Positions 1-7,515 of a stretch of 29,209 nt of DNA are shown piece after piece. Location of the stretch: the NCBI GenBank assembly GCA_001785805.1, contig MFUU01000009.1:1-29209 (forward strand), read 5' to 3'. Source of the stretch: Candidatus Nomurabacteria bacterium RIFCSPLOWO2_01_FULL_39_17 (GTDB taxonomy: Bacteria > Patescibacteriota > Minisyncoccia > Phycocordibacterales > UBA9973). Within the stretch, counting starts at the first letter, position 1. The number at the start of each line of letters is the position of its first letter. The position numbers and the translations under genes were made by a program. Under the pieces are notes generated by a model. The model ran no database searches. It was not told where the DNA came from and saw only the letters and a list, made by a program, of their open reading frames with translations.

Positions 1-213
1 TTAGAAACCCACCAGGTCACCCCACCAACTTTTATGTTTTTTTATCAAAAAGTAATTCACTCTTTTCCAAGCCTTGACCGGAAAAACTCCCAAATTAATT
101 TTTAAGCAATCGTGACCCAAAGCCGTAACCGTGGATATTCCCAAATTGCACCAAATAGTATATCAAAATATAAAAAAAGAGTCAAAGAGTCTAAGTTTCA
201 AAGTATTAAAATG
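1..213. other. stretch with no recognised gene
   Basis: AT-rich sequence downstream of the terminator at 214-262. The minus strand holds an open tract of about 53 codons that ends with a TAA at positions 3-1, but it has no ATG and resembles nothing I know. It could be the 3' end of a decayed gene or chance. I see no RNA gene or repeat here. Confidence 0.4.
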
Positions 214-262
214 AAAAAACCGTCCCTCCGAACGGAATTTTCATTCCTGGAGAAACGGTTTT
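214..262 (-). terminator. rho-independent terminator with GNRA-like cap
   Basis: On the minus strand, AAAACCGTTTCTCC pairs with GGAGGGACGGTTTT (14 pairs, two of them G-U). Inside the loop a second small hairpin, GGAAT-GAAA-ATTCC, carries a GAAA tetraloop. The stem runs straight into TTTTTT. It ends the transcript of the GC-rich gene just upstream. Confidence 0.85.
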
Positions 263-282
263 GATTGCGAGAGGAACCCAAG

Positions 283-924
283 TTACTGTTGCGGAGAGAA
301 GACTCGATGCCCGCGGACGCCGCGCCAAACGTCATCGTGCCGGAACTCGTCCAAGCAAGCGTCGAGCTCGCCCCTATCGTGCACACAGACGTCAGCAACG
401 AAGACATTGCTCAGGTCTTCCATGACAGCCTCGTCGCCCTTGGTGAGGACGAAGAAGTTTGCACGGCCGTCTCCGCGAAGCTTGTCGGAATTATCCCGAC
501 ACAACTTCAGAAACTGACTGCCGAGCACGCGTCGCTTCTCGAGATCTGTGGCGATGTTCCCGAGAAAGTCCGAGAACTTGCCGCTCTGAGTGAGCTCATC
601 GGACGCGATTTCGGCCTCAGGCGCCACACCCGAGAACATGATACCCCAGTTCTCGAAGTCGGGGTCGAAATAGGCACGAAACGCCTTACGCGCAGTCGCG
701 TAGGTGTCCTTGCCGTCCGTCGCTCCGAGCTTGAACGTGAAGAGTCGGCGGAGGTAAACCTTCGCACTCTTCACTACCGGAACCCAGCACGGCTCTCTGC
801 GGTTGAACTTGTTGAGTTCTGTGAGCCACTCCTCACCAATCTCGGGATTAACCAAGTTGGAGATGAGCTGAAAGAGCGGTCTGAGAAATACCCAGAGCGC
901 CCTTCTGAGCATGGTGAGATCCAT
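283..924 (-). CDS. hypothetical protein, GC-rich gene (213 aa)
   Basis: I do not recognise a function. The start is the ATG at 924-922, because AAGGAGGA sits 8 bases upstream. A longer frame opening at 975 would place this Shine-Dalgarno inside the gene. The product begins MDLTMLRRALWVFLRPLF, a basic-hydrophobic helix. It continues with an EEWLTELNKFNRREPCW segment and a mixed charged C-terminal half with no clear membrane span. Codon use is strongly biased to CTC, AAG, GAC, GAG and GCG, giving a gene far richer in GC than every neighbour. It has its own consensus promoter, a hairpin leader and a terminator, so it forms an isolated monocistronic unit. The bias could mean recent transfer or selection for high expression. 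I have an impression that similar short genes recur in Parcubacteria but cannot verify it. A long antisense frame covers the same span and is judged a shadow. Confidence 0.75.
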   Translation of the reverse strand: MDLTMLRRALWVFLRPLFQLISNLVNPEIGEEWLTELNKFNRREPCWVPVVKSAKVYLRRLFTFKLGATDGKDTYATARKAFRAYFDPDFENWGIMFSGVAPEAEIASDELTQSGKFSDFLGNIATDLEKRRVLGSQFLKLCRDNSDKLRGDGRANFFVLTKGDEAVMEDLSNVFVADVCVHDRGELDACLDEFRHDDVWRGVRGHRVFSPQQ

Positions 925-932
925 GGTCAGAA

Positions 933-940
933 TCCTCCTT
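933..940 (-). promoter_or_regulatory. strong Shine-Dalgarno site
   Basis: AAGGAGGA on the minus strand, 8 bases before the ATG at 924. It decides the start of the GC-rich gene. It is the only full-strength Shine-Dalgarno I find in the window. Confidence 0.85.
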
Positions 941-969
941 AGAAAGAGATAGCCAGGCAACCCTAGTGT

Positions 970-1027
970 CGCCATAGCTTTGAAAAATCCATAATAAATT
1001 ATGTTTTAATTACTCAAAGCTATGGCG
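970..1027 (-). promoter_or_regulatory. 14-bp inverted repeat in the 5' leader of the GC-rich gene
   Basis: CGCCATAGCTTTGA at 970-983 is the exact reverse complement of 1014-1027, with a 30-base AT-rich loop between. It lies between the promoter at 1063-1091 and the Shine-Dalgarno at 933-940, so the mRNA leader would carry a long stem-loop. There is no U-run, so it is not an ordinary terminator. It may act in RNA stability, translational control or protein binding. Confidence 0.7.
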
Positions 1028-1062
1028 AGTTTTCGTAATGTGTAAAAGAGCTATATCCCTAC

Positions 1063-1091
1063 ATTATACACCCAACAAGCTCTTTTGTCAA
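1063..1091 (-). promoter_or_regulatory. consensus sigma-70 type promoter
   Basis: On the minus strand, TTGACA (1091-1086) and TATAAT (1068-1063) are separated by exactly 17 bases: both hexamers are perfect. It reads toward the GC-rich gene. A 9-bp inverted repeat, AAAAGAGCT (1044-1052) and AGCTCTTTT (1078-1086), brackets the -10 box. It could be an operator or a long-loop terminator of pyrF. Confidence 0.88.
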
Positions 1092-1096
1092 TATAG

Positions 1097-1924
1097 TTAA
1101 ATACCCTTAAATTTCCTAATCTCTTCGCAAAGCTTTCGAGCTTCTTCTTTCGGATTGTCGGAAAAAATAATACCTCGAGCGGAATGAATAATGAGGCCTA
1201 GTCCTTCGCTATTTAATCCATTTTTCATTACTTCTTCTACACTTCCCTCTTGCGCCCCGATTCCGGGTACCAAAAAAGTCATCTCACCAGAAATCTCTCT
1301 TATCTTTTTCATCTCTTCTGGATAAGTCGCGCCGACGACAAGCATACAATTATTATTTTTATTCCACTCTTTAGAAACCTTCTCTGCAACAATTTGCCAA
1401 AGTTTCTTGTGCAAAGTATGCAAAGTCGAACTTTGCACAATTTCTAAATCCTGTAATTCCCCTGCTCCTTTATTTGAAGTCTTGCATAGAACTATTGAAA
1501 CTTTATCTTTTCTGTCTAAAAACGGCTGCACTGCTTCCTGTCCCAAGTATGGATGAAGAGTTACGGCGTCAAAATCAAGCCAATCAAAAATCGCAGATAT
1601 ATAACTCTTATTTGTATTGCCAATATCCGCGCGTTTAGCATCCATGATAGTAAAAATATCGGGGTGATTTTTAACTATATATTCCATAGTCATTTTCAAC
1701 TCTTTAATTCCCCTATCTCCTCTTGCTTCATAAAAAGCGCTGTTTAATTTAAAAGCGGCAGTATATTCATGTACTTCTCCTATAATCCATTTATTAAATT
1801 CAAGTTGGGGAAATTCTAACGACTTAAATCTCTCCGGCAGTTTTTCAAAATCAGAATCCAGTCCTACGCAAAGTAGCGAATTGATTTTTTCGGCTCTCTG
1901 GTTGTATTTTTCTATAGAGTTCAT
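1097..1924 (-). CDS. pyrF: orotidine 5'-phosphate decarboxylase, type 2
   Basis: PyrF removes CO2 from OMP to make UMP, the last step of de novo pyrimidine synthesis in the cytosol. The 275-residue length and the motifs fit the type 2 branch: LCVGLDSD near the N-terminus, the catalytic DAKRADIGNT block, AVTLHPYLGQEAV, LVVGATYPEEM and the phosphate-binding LVPGIGAQEGS. The start ATG overlaps the end of pyrE in an ATGA junction (1921-1924), so the two are translationally coupled. Between the QDL and LWQIVAEKV blocks, the segment from about residue 162 to 173 is encoded by a 34-bp inverted repeat, and the protein is a few residues longer there than I expect for the family. The reading frame is intact. 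Confidence 0.95.
   Translation of the reverse strand: MNSIEKYNQRAEKINSLLCVGLDSDFEKLPERFKSLEFPQLEFNKWIIGEVHEYTAAFKLNSAFYEARGDRGIKELKMTMEYIVKNHPDIFTIMDAKRADIGNTNKSYISAIFDWLDFDAVTLHPYLGQEAVQPFLDRKDKVSIVLCKTSNKGAGELQDLEIVQSSTLHTLHKKLWQIVAEKVSKEWNKNNNCMLVVGATYPEEMKKIREISGEMTFLVPGIGAQEGSVEEVMKNGLNSEGLGLIIHSARGIIFSDNPKEEARKLCEEIRKFKGI
1407..1440. repeat. 34-bp palindrome inside pyrF
   Basis: TTGTGCAAAGT (1407-1417) and ACTTTGCACAA (1430-1440) are perfect 11-bp arms with a 12-base loop that repeats GCAAAGT. A nested alternative on the coding strand pairs TGCAAAGT with ACTTTGCA around TCG. It keeps the pyrF frame and encodes the SSTLHTLH stretch. Confidence 0.7.
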
Positions 1925-2550
1925 TTTTTAGATTCTAAAAATTTCTTACCGTGGCCAAGAGTTGTATTTATGGGGATACCACTTTTACACAAAGGACATT
2001 TCTCTGGTTTATACAATGGAACTTCAATATTACTTAGTGCTTCAAATGGAACTCCTAAAGTTTCGGAATTAACTTCTTTCGGATTTCTGTTAACCATGGC
2101 GCAAACACCAATAATGTTGCCACCCACATCCTTTACTGCCTTTATAACTTTTCTAATTGAAATCCCGGTAGATATATTATCCTCAACAATAAGCACTCGT
2201 TTTCCTTTTACCAACTTGTCATATCCCCGAGAAAAAAATTGCTTTTCTTCATTTTCTACTTTAACTTTTTCGCTAAAAACTGCCAGAGCACGGCTCCCCA
2301 TTTTGTTTAGATAATAAGTCACCCACTGGGATAAAATCACTCCGCCCATGGTAGGGCCTACGACAATCTCAATATTTCTATCCTTGTATTTTTCTGCGTA
2401 AAGCTCGCAAATTCTAGATGTTTCTTTAATATGAGGATATAAAACATCTTTGTTCATATATGTATCAAAATGCACTCCTTGCGTCCCAACAAAGTGGCTA
2501 CCAGAAATAATAACTCCCAGTTTTGTCAATATTTCAATTACTTCATTCAT
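1921..2550 (-). CDS. pyrE: orotate phosphoribosyltransferase
   Basis: PyrE joins orotate and PRPP to form OMP, the substrate of the overlapping downstream gene pyrF. The PRPP-binding loop VLIVEDNISTGISI is present at about residues 119-132, and GPTMGGVILS is the second conserved strand-loop. The 209-residue length is usual. The C-terminus carries a CPLC pair (EKCPLCKSGIP) that could be half of a metal site, a feature I know from some longer PyrE proteins. The gene starts 4 bases after the pyrD stop and shares its last 4 bases with pyrF. A weak AGAGGTTA precedes the ATG. Confidence 0.95.
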   Translation of the reverse strand: MNEVIEILTKLGVIISGSHFVGTQGVHFDTYMNKDVLYPHIKETSRICELYAEKYKDRNIEIVVGPTMGGVILSQWVTYYLNKMGSRALAVFSEKVKVENEEKQFFSRGYDKLVKGKRVLIVEDNISTGISIRKVIKAVKDVGGNIIGVCAMVNRNPKEVNSETLGVPFEALSNIEVPLYKPEKCPLCKSGIPINTTLGHGKKFLESKK

Positions 2551-2554
2551 TGTT

Positions 2555-3631
2555 TTATCTTAACCTCTCTTTTATCTCTTTAGCAAGGTAGGGGTTCCAC
2601 ATTGCGCCAGTAGCCGACATTACGAAATTCGCTCCGACATTTCGGTATTCAAAAAAGTCATTTGGGGTTATAACCCCGCCGACACCGATTATTTTAAATT
2701 TTCCTCCAACTTCCTTCCTCGCTCTTGCCAGTTTCTCTGCCATTTCTAGTCCCGCCCATTTAATAGCTGCTCCGCAGACCCCGGAGCGTAATCTGTTCTC
2801 CCCGGGTAACGCCTGATTGCCGTTTTTATCTACAACTTCCACAGAAATAGTATTGATAGCGGAAATACCCTGCGCATATTTTTCAGCAATCTCGGCTAAT
2901 TTTTTTATATCTTCATACTCTTTGTAATAACCAACTTTTAGAATAAGCGGTATATTCCCTATAACTTCTCGCACTGCTTTACAAACTCTCTCCGTCATAT
3001 TCAAGTTATAACAAACAAGTCCTTCGTTGCCGATATTCGGGCACGACAAATTCATTTCTAAAACCTTTACCCCGGTTTCTTTGGCTTGCTTAGCGGCTAG
3101 GGCATAGTCTGCGATAAATTCCGCCTCCGTTTGATTCTCCTTGACCGTGCCCATAAAACCAAGAACAAGAACTTGTCCGTTTCTCGCGTAAGACAAGGTA
3201 TGTTTCACATCCGCTTGCCAGACGCTCGGTTCGCGAGACGGCACGCCGAAAGAATTGGTTATGGAAATCGGTTCGCTATATTTATTATCCACCAATAACT
3301 TGTCCTGCGCTTTTTCCATAGTTAAATCTCCTTCTATTTTAACACTTAAAATATTCGGGAATGGATGACATGGGAATACGGCAGATCTGATAGTTTTATA
3401 TACACAAATATCAAAACCTTTTTCAAATGCGCTTCTACAAAAGTTACTATTGATTAGGGGTCCAGCGGGTATGCCAAAAGGAGAATTCACTTTTACCCCA
3501 AAAAAATCATACTCTTTACTAGTGGACACCGAGTGTCCACTAAATACTTCTCCGTCGGCGAAAACGCCAAAAGGCCCTTCCTTAAAGTTCTCTTCGTAAG
3601 TCTTCGCCGGGTCATAAAAAGGGGTTGGCAT
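2555..3631 (-). CDS. pyrD: dihydroorotate dehydrogenase, class 1-like
   Basis: PyrD oxidises dihydroorotate to orotate using FMN. LEMNLSCPNIGNEG holds the cysteine that acts as base in class 1 enzymes (class 2 has serine). INTIS, IIGVGGV and GANFVMSATG are FMN- and phosphate-binding segments. I start it at the ATG at 3631-3629 (MPTPFYDPAKTYEEN, 358 aa). A longer frame to 3667 would run into the terminator at 3659-3685. No pyrK partner lies nearby, so the electron acceptor is unknown. At 358 residues it is longer than typical class 1A enzymes (about 311). Residues about 30-38 (VFSGHSVSTS region) are encoded by a 23-bp palindrome. The downstream order D-E-F suggests one operon for UMP synthesis. 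Confidence 0.92.
   Translation of the reverse strand: MPTPFYDPAKTYEENFKEGPFGVFADGEVFSGHSVSTSKEYDFFGVKVNSPFGIPAGPLINSNFCRSAFEKGFDICVYKTIRSAVFPCHPFPNILSVKIEGDLTMEKAQDKLLVDNKYSEPISITNSFGVPSREPSVWQADVKHTLSYARNGQVLVLGFMGTVKENQTEAEFIADYALAAKQAKETGVKVLEMNLSCPNIGNEGLVCYNLNMTERVCKAVREVIGNIPLILKVGYYKEYEDIKKLAEIAEKYAQGISAINTISVEVVDKNGNQALPGENRLRSGVCGAAIKWAGLEMAEKLARARKEVGGKFKIIGVGGVITPNDFFEYRNVGANFVMSATGAMWNPYLAKEIKERLR
3520..3542. repeat. 23-bp REP-like palindrome inside pyrD
   Basis: TAGTGGACAC (3520-3529), loop CGA, GTGTCCACTA (3533-3542). It is the same length as the REP palindromes around tnpA and shares the ACAC-C-GA-TGT style centre. It is in frame and encodes residues about 30-38 of PyrD. Confidence 0.75.
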
Positions 3632-3658
3632 TATTTTTATAGTATCAAAAATTAAAAC

Positions 3659-3685
3659 AAAAAACACCCCGAGAGAGTGTTTTTT
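3659..3685 (-). terminator. rho-independent terminator
   Basis: AAAAAACAC (3659-3667) and GTGTTTTTT (3677-3685) form a 9-bp stem with a 9-base loop. On the minus strand it follows the hypothetical gene ending at 3703 and is followed by more T residues. It separates that gene from pyrD, which must therefore have its own promoter; a weak TACTAT lies 7 bases before the pyrD ATG. Confidence 0.8.
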
Positions 3686-3702
3686 GTTTTTTGTCCTTCT
3701 AT

Positions 3703-4239
3703 TTACTTGTCTTTTCCCTCTTCGTGCTGGTATATGTCCTGCAAAATTTTTAATCTTGCGTTCAAAAATATGTATTTTCTTTTGAGGGCATGCTCCTGTT
3801 GAAATGGTTTTGTGTTTTTCTTAATATATTCAGCTGTTGGTCCTTCTGTATCTAGTGCTTTTTTAGGTTTATCCATTTCTGCGATTACACTTTCTACATC
3901 TTTTTTTGCTTCTTTTATTAGCGCTTCCAACTGCTCAGCCATTAGGCCTTTTGCTTCTTCTCTTGCAAAATTTTCTATCTCTACCATGTCCTCATTAAAA
4001 TCAGCAGTTTTACTCTCTTCTCCAGCATCTTCGGTATGTCTTTTGGCGACCTCGTTTTGATACTTTACAGAGATGCCCAGAATACGGTCCATGACCGTGC
4101 GCTTCTTAGAATAATTTTGGGCAATTCTTTTTTGTCTTTCCGCTTCAGTACGATAAGAATCAGATGCCTTCGCCATATCATGCGCTAAACTTTTGTCTTT
4201 CACTGGTTTCCAGTGTGGCCTAAAATTTTCTAGTCCCAT
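3703..4239 (-). CDS. hypothetical charged coiled-coil protein (178 aa)
   Basis: Not recognised. The sequence is rich in K, E and A with no signal peptide and no membrane span, so a soluble cytosolic protein is likely. Residues about 80-125 (NEDMVEIENFAREEAKGL onward) and the C-terminal RKYIFLNARLKILQDIY segment look helical and could form coiled coils. The N-terminal part, NFRPHWKPVKDKSLAHDMAK, is basic. It is a single-gene unit between the fusA terminator and its own terminator. The start ATG at 4239 gives the full open frame, with no Shine-Dalgarno. It may be lineage-specific. Confidence 0.7.
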   Translation of the reverse strand: MGLENFRPHWKPVKDKSLAHDMAKASDSYRTEAERQKRIAQNYSKKRTVMDRILGISVKYQNEVAKRHTEDAGEESKTADFNEDMVEIENFAREEAKGLMAEQLEALIKEAKKDVESVIAEMDKPKKALDTEGPTAEYIKKNTKPFQQEHALKRKYIFLNARLKILQDIYQHEEGKDK

Positions 4240-4320
4240 AAATTTTTTAAGTTAATTAATAACAAGCTAATAATACCCCCGATACCTTTCAGCAAGTGGG
4301 TTTTATACACAGCTAAAATA

Positions 4321-4345
4321 ATGAGCAAGGACTCCCCTTGCTCAT
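4321..4345 (-). terminator. terminator of the str operon
   Basis: ATGAGCAAGG (4321-4330) and CCTTGCTCAT (4336-4345) form a perfect 10-bp stem with a 5-base loop, 5 bases after the fusA stop. On the minus strand the tail is TATTTTAG, a short imperfect U-run. Confidence 0.8.
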
Positions 4346-4350
4346 TTATT

Positions 4351-6498
4351 TTATTTGCGAGAAGCGATGATAGTTTCTGCAATGTTCTGGGGAACGATGT
4401 CGTAGCGCACGAATTCCATAGTGAAAGACGCGCGGCCTTCAGTCATTGAACGTAATCCGGTCATATAGCCGAACATTTCGGAAAGGGGAACAATGGCGCG
4501 CATAACCTTATTCATTCCCCTGTCTTCCATGCCTTCAATAAGTCCGCGCTTGGAAGAAAGGTTTCCTGTCACATCACCCATAAATTTCTCTGGAGTCACC
4601 ACTTCCACTTTCATCATTGGCTCAAGAATGACCGGATTGGCGCGCTTGCAGGCATCTTGCACCGCTATCGAGGAAGCTATTTTGAAAGCCATTTCATTCG
4701 AGTCCACTTCGTGATAACTTCCATCCCAAAGGTCTACTGAAACATTCACCATTTTAAATCCGGCGAGTACTCCGCGGTCTAAACCTTCTCTAAATCCTTT
4801 TTCACAAGGAGTGATGTATTCTTGCGGGATAACTCCGCCCTTAATGTTGTTAACGAACTCAAAGCCCGGGGACCTTTTTGTGTTCTTTGGTAAGTCTTCT
4901 AACTCTTCCTTGTTGAGCATAGCCATCGGCTTAACTTTAATCTTCACATGGCCGTAGTTTCCGCGGCCACCGGACTGTTTGATATATTTTCCTTCCGCTT
5001 CGGCGTTGCCGGTAATAGTTTCTCTGTATGCTACTTGCGGTTTGCCGACGTTGGCTTCCACAGTAAACTCTCTTTTCATGCGATCAACGATAATTTCCAA
5101 GTGCAATTCTCCCATTCCGGCGATAATAGTTTCGCCAGTTTCCTGATCGGTGCTAACTTTAAAAGTCGGGTCTTCTTGCGCAAGACGATTGAGAGCCATA
5201 CCCATTTTCTCTTGATCAGCTTTTGTCTTCGGCTCGATTCTAAGAGAGATGACGGGTTCTGGAAATACAATTCTGTTTAATTCCACTGGATTATCTTCAT
5301 CGCAAAGGGTGTCTGAAGTAATGGTGTCTTTAAGTCCCACTGCCGCGGCAATTTCTCCGGCGAAAACTTTTTTCACTTCTTCGCGGTCGTTCGCATGCAT
5401 TCTTAAGATTCGGCCGATGCGTTCTTTGTTGCGAGTGCGCGGATTATAAATATAACTGCCAGCTGTAAGCGTACCGGAATATACGCGAAAAAAAATAAGC
5501 TGTCCGACGAATGGGTCGGTCGCTACTTTGAAAGCAAGCGCCGAGAAAGGCTCTTCGTCAGAAGCATGCCTAATGGCGGGTTTGTCGTTATTTGGATTTA
5601 TGCCAGTGATGGGAGGGATATCTATCGGGGACGGCAGATAGTCCACTACTGCATCAAGCACGAGTTGCACGCCCTTATTTTTCAAAGCCGAGCCGGCGAA
5701 AACCGGAAAAATGGTGTTTTTAATCACCGCCTTGCGGAGAGTTTTCTTTAATGTCTCCAAATTCGGAATCATGCCGTTGAAATATTCCGACATCATTACT
5801 TCGTCGGTCTCAACTATTTTCTCAATAAGCATAGCATGATACTTTTCGGCATCAGCTTTTAAATTTTCTGGAATTTCTTTTTCGATAACCGTATTTCCCA
5901 TTTCTCCTTCAAAGTAGTACGCTTTCATCCGAAGCAAATCAATAACTCCTTCAAATTTTTCTTCCAGGCCGATAGGGATCTGCATGCGCACTGCATTTTT
6001 ATTTAAACGGTCAAGAATTGTTGCATAAGAATGTTCAAAAGAAGCGCCAGTGCGGTCTAATTTATTTATGAAACATACGCGAGGAACTTTCGCTTCATCA
6101 GCGTAACGCCAGTTAGTTTCGGATTGCGGTTCTACGCCAGCCACGCCGTCAAAAACGACGACAGCGCCATCGAGTACGCGTAGGGATCTTTTAACTTCCA
6201 CGGTGAAATCAATGTGTCCCGGAGTATCAATTATATTAAAACGATGCTTCTTGGTTTTATCATTTGAAGTATAGGTCGGAGTCCAAAAACAAGTGACGGC
6301 GGCGGAAGTAATGGTAATTCCCCGTTCTCGCTCCTGTTCCATCCAATCTGTCGTTGTGTCGCCATCGTGTACTTCACCGATTTTATGCGATACGCCAGTA
6401 TAAAAAAGCACGCGCTCGGTTGTGGTTGTCTTTCCCGCATCGATGTGCGCAATAATTCCAATATTCCTAACTTTTTCCAGCGGATAATCTCTTTCCAT
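4351..6498 (-). CDS. fusA: elongation factor G
   Basis: EF-G is the GTPase that moves tRNA and mRNA through the ribosome and helps recycle it. The G1 loop [13 protein letters not shown], the switch II motif DTPGHIDF, the base-recognition motif NKLDR and GSALKNKG (G5) are all present in order in the first 270 residues. Domains II to V follow, with [25 protein letters not shown] split across domains III and IV entry, and the RALVP-like region near the end reads [19 protein letters not shown]. The length of 715 is normal. It lies 9 bases after rpsG in the classic rpsL-rpsG-fusA order. No tuf gene follows; a terminator does. Confidence 0.97.
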   Translation of the reverse strand: MERDYPLEKVRNIGIIAHIDAGKTTTTERVLFYTGVSHKIGEVHDGDTTTDWMEQERERGITITSAAVTCFWTPTYTSNDKTKKHRFNIIDTPGHIDFTVEVKRSLRVLDGAVVVFDGVAGVEPQSETNWRYADEAKVPRVCFINKLDRTGASFEHSYATILDRLNKNAVRMQIPIGLEEKFEGVIDLLRMKAYYFEGEMGNTVIEKEIPENLKADAEKYHAMLIEKIVETDEVMMSEYFNGMIPNLETLKKTLRKAVIKNTIFPVFAGSALKNKGVQLVLDAVVDYLPSPIDIPPITGINPNNDKPAIRHASDEEPFSALAFKVATDPFVGQLIFFRVYSGTLTAGSYIYNPRTRNKERIGRILRMHANDREEVKKVFAGEIAAAVGLKDTITSDTLCDEDNPVELNRIVFPEPVISLRIEPKTKADQEKMGMALNRLAQEDPTFKVSTDQETGETIIAGMGELHLEIIVDRMKREFTVEANVGKPQVAYRETITGNAEAEGKYIKQSGGRGNYGHVKIKVKPMAMLNKEELEDLPKNTKRSPGFEFVNNIKGGVIPQEYITPCEKGFREGLDRGVLAGFKMVNVSVDLWDGSYHEVDSNEMAFKIASSIAVQDACKRANPVILEPMMKVEVVTPEKFMGDVTGNLSSKRGLIEGMEDRGMNKVMRAIVPLSEMFGYMTGLRSMTEGRASFTMEFVRYDIVPQNIAETIIASRK

Positions 6499-6507
6499 GT
6501 TTTTTGA

Positions 6508-6978
6508 TTACCAGGCAAAGTGGGCAAAAGCTTTGTTGGCTTCGGCCATTTTGTGAGTATCTTCTTTCTTCTTAATAGCAGAACCTTCATTTTTGGAAGC
6601 GGCGATTAGTTCTTCGGCAAGTTTTAGATGCATTGGACTTCCTTTCTTGGTGCGGGCGGCATCGCGAATCCAGCGCATAGCCAGTGCCAAACGTCTTTCG
6701 GGCCTGACTTCTCTCGGCACCTGATAATTCGCGCCTCCGATACGTTTTGAACGTACTTCAGTCAAAGGGCCTGCATTTTTTATCGCTAAGTCGAAGATCT
6801 CAAGTGGATTCGGATTACTTGTTTTTTCTTTTACAACATCAAGGGCCTGATACATTATTTTTCGGGCTGTTTCCTTTTTCCCGGACCACATAATGTAATT
6901 GATAAATTTCTCCAATTTTTGAGAATTGTAGATAAAATCCGGCTTCACTATATTTTTATTTGTAATTTTCCTTCGCAT
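6508..6978 (-). CDS. rpsG: 30S ribosomal protein S7
   Basis: S7 nucleates assembly of the 3' domain of 16S rRNA and sits at the E-site side of the head. The 156-residue length is standard. Diagnostic segments are KFINYIMWSGKKETARKIMY, GGANYQVPREVRPERRLALA and the MAEANKAFAHFAW tail. It is the middle gene of the str operon, 34 bases after rpsL. The spacer carries repeated CTTTATAA units and no Shine-Dalgarno. Confidence 0.97.
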   Translation of the reverse strand: MRRKITNKNIVKPDFIYNSQKLEKFINYIMWSGKKETARKIMYQALDVVKEKTSNPNPLEIFDLAIKNAGPLTEVRSKRIGGANYQVPREVRPERRLALAMRWIRDAARTKKGSPMHLKLAEELIAASKNEGSAIKKKEDTHKMAEANKAFAHFAW

Positions 6979-7012
6979 TTTTACTTTATAACTTTATGAA
7001 CTTTATAACTTT

Positions 7013-7435
7013 CTACTTTTTTTCAGCTCTTGGTTTCTTGGTGCCGTAGAGGGAACGGCCTTGTCGTCTTTTTTCTATTCCTTGAGTATCGAGTACTCCG
7101 CGCACAATGTGATATCGCACTCCAATTAAATCCTTTACGCGTCCGCCTCGAAGCATGACTACTGAGTGTTCTTGCAAGTTATGCCCTTCGCCGGGAATAT
7201 AAGCCGTCACTTCCATGCCGTTGGTTAGGCGAACTCTGGCAATCTTGCGGAGCGCTGAGTTTGGTTTTTTGGGAGTAGTAGTTGAAACTTTTGTGCAAAC
7301 TCCGCGCTTAAAGGGGGCTGGGTAAAAGACTGGACGGTTTTTCAAAGTGTTGAATCCGCGCGCTAAAGCCACCGTTTTAGATTTAGGATGGGTTTTTACT
7401 CTGTTTTTCTTTATTAATTGGTTAATTGTAGGCAT
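7013..7435 (-). CDS. rpsL: 30S ribosomal protein S12
   Basis: S12 sits at the decoding centre. [17 protein letters not shown] carries the lysine (K42/K43 region) linked to streptomycin response and ribosomal accuracy, and [18 protein letters not shown] is intact. In the second accuracy loop the usual RVKDLPGVRYH reads [11 protein letters not shown], so the conserved proline is isoleucine. It has 140 residues; the extra length against the usual 124 is spread between an extended [17 protein letters not shown] region and the C-terminal tail. It is the first gene of the operon with a hairpin leader and promoter upstream. Confidence 0.97.
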   Translation of the reverse strand: MPTINQLIKKNRVKTHPKSKTVALARGFNTLKNRPVFYPAPFKRGVCTKVSTTTPKKPNSALRKIARVRLTNGMEVTAYIPGEGHNLQEHSVVMLRGGRVKDLIGVRYHIVRGVLDTQGIEKRRQGRSLYGTKKPRAEKK

Positions 7436-7450
7436 AAATTGACTGCCATT

Positions 7451-7476
7451 AAAAAAGTCCCAGACTTCAAGGGGAC
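7451..7476 (-). terminator. attenuator-like hairpin in the rpsL leader
   Basis: On the minus strand, GTCCC (7476-7472) pairs with GGGAC (7461-7457), followed at once by TTTTTT (7456-7451). An overlapping alternative, AAGTC-TGG-GACTT, can form instead. It lies between the promoter at 7483-7511 and the rpsL start, so early termination could set str operon output. Confidence 0.55.
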
Positions 7477-7482
7477 GATAAC

Positions 7483-7511
7483 AATATAATACAGTTTGGG
7501 GAAAATTGCAA
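7483..7511 (-). promoter_or_regulatory. promoter of the str operon
   Basis: On the minus strand, TTGCAA (7511-7506) and TATATT (7488-7483) are 17 bases apart. It predicts a leader of about 40 bases before rpsL, unlike the leaderless promoters elsewhere in the window. Confidence 0.65.
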
Positions 7512-7515
7512 ACCG

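Noticed and set aside
265..942. A 225-codon open frame on the plus strand opposite the GC-rich gene
   Set aside because: It has no ribosome site or promoter, while the minus-strand frame has a consensus promoter, Shine-Dalgarno and terminator. Long antisense frames are expected opposite GC-rich genes.
3632..3667. Longer pyrD start at 3667
   Set aside because: It would place the first codons in the stem of a terminator and add a hydrophobic stretch absent from the family; the ATG at 3631 fits.
4948..5280. Open frames on the plus strand opposite fusA
   Set aside because: Fully inside the highly conserved EF-G gene; no signals of their own.
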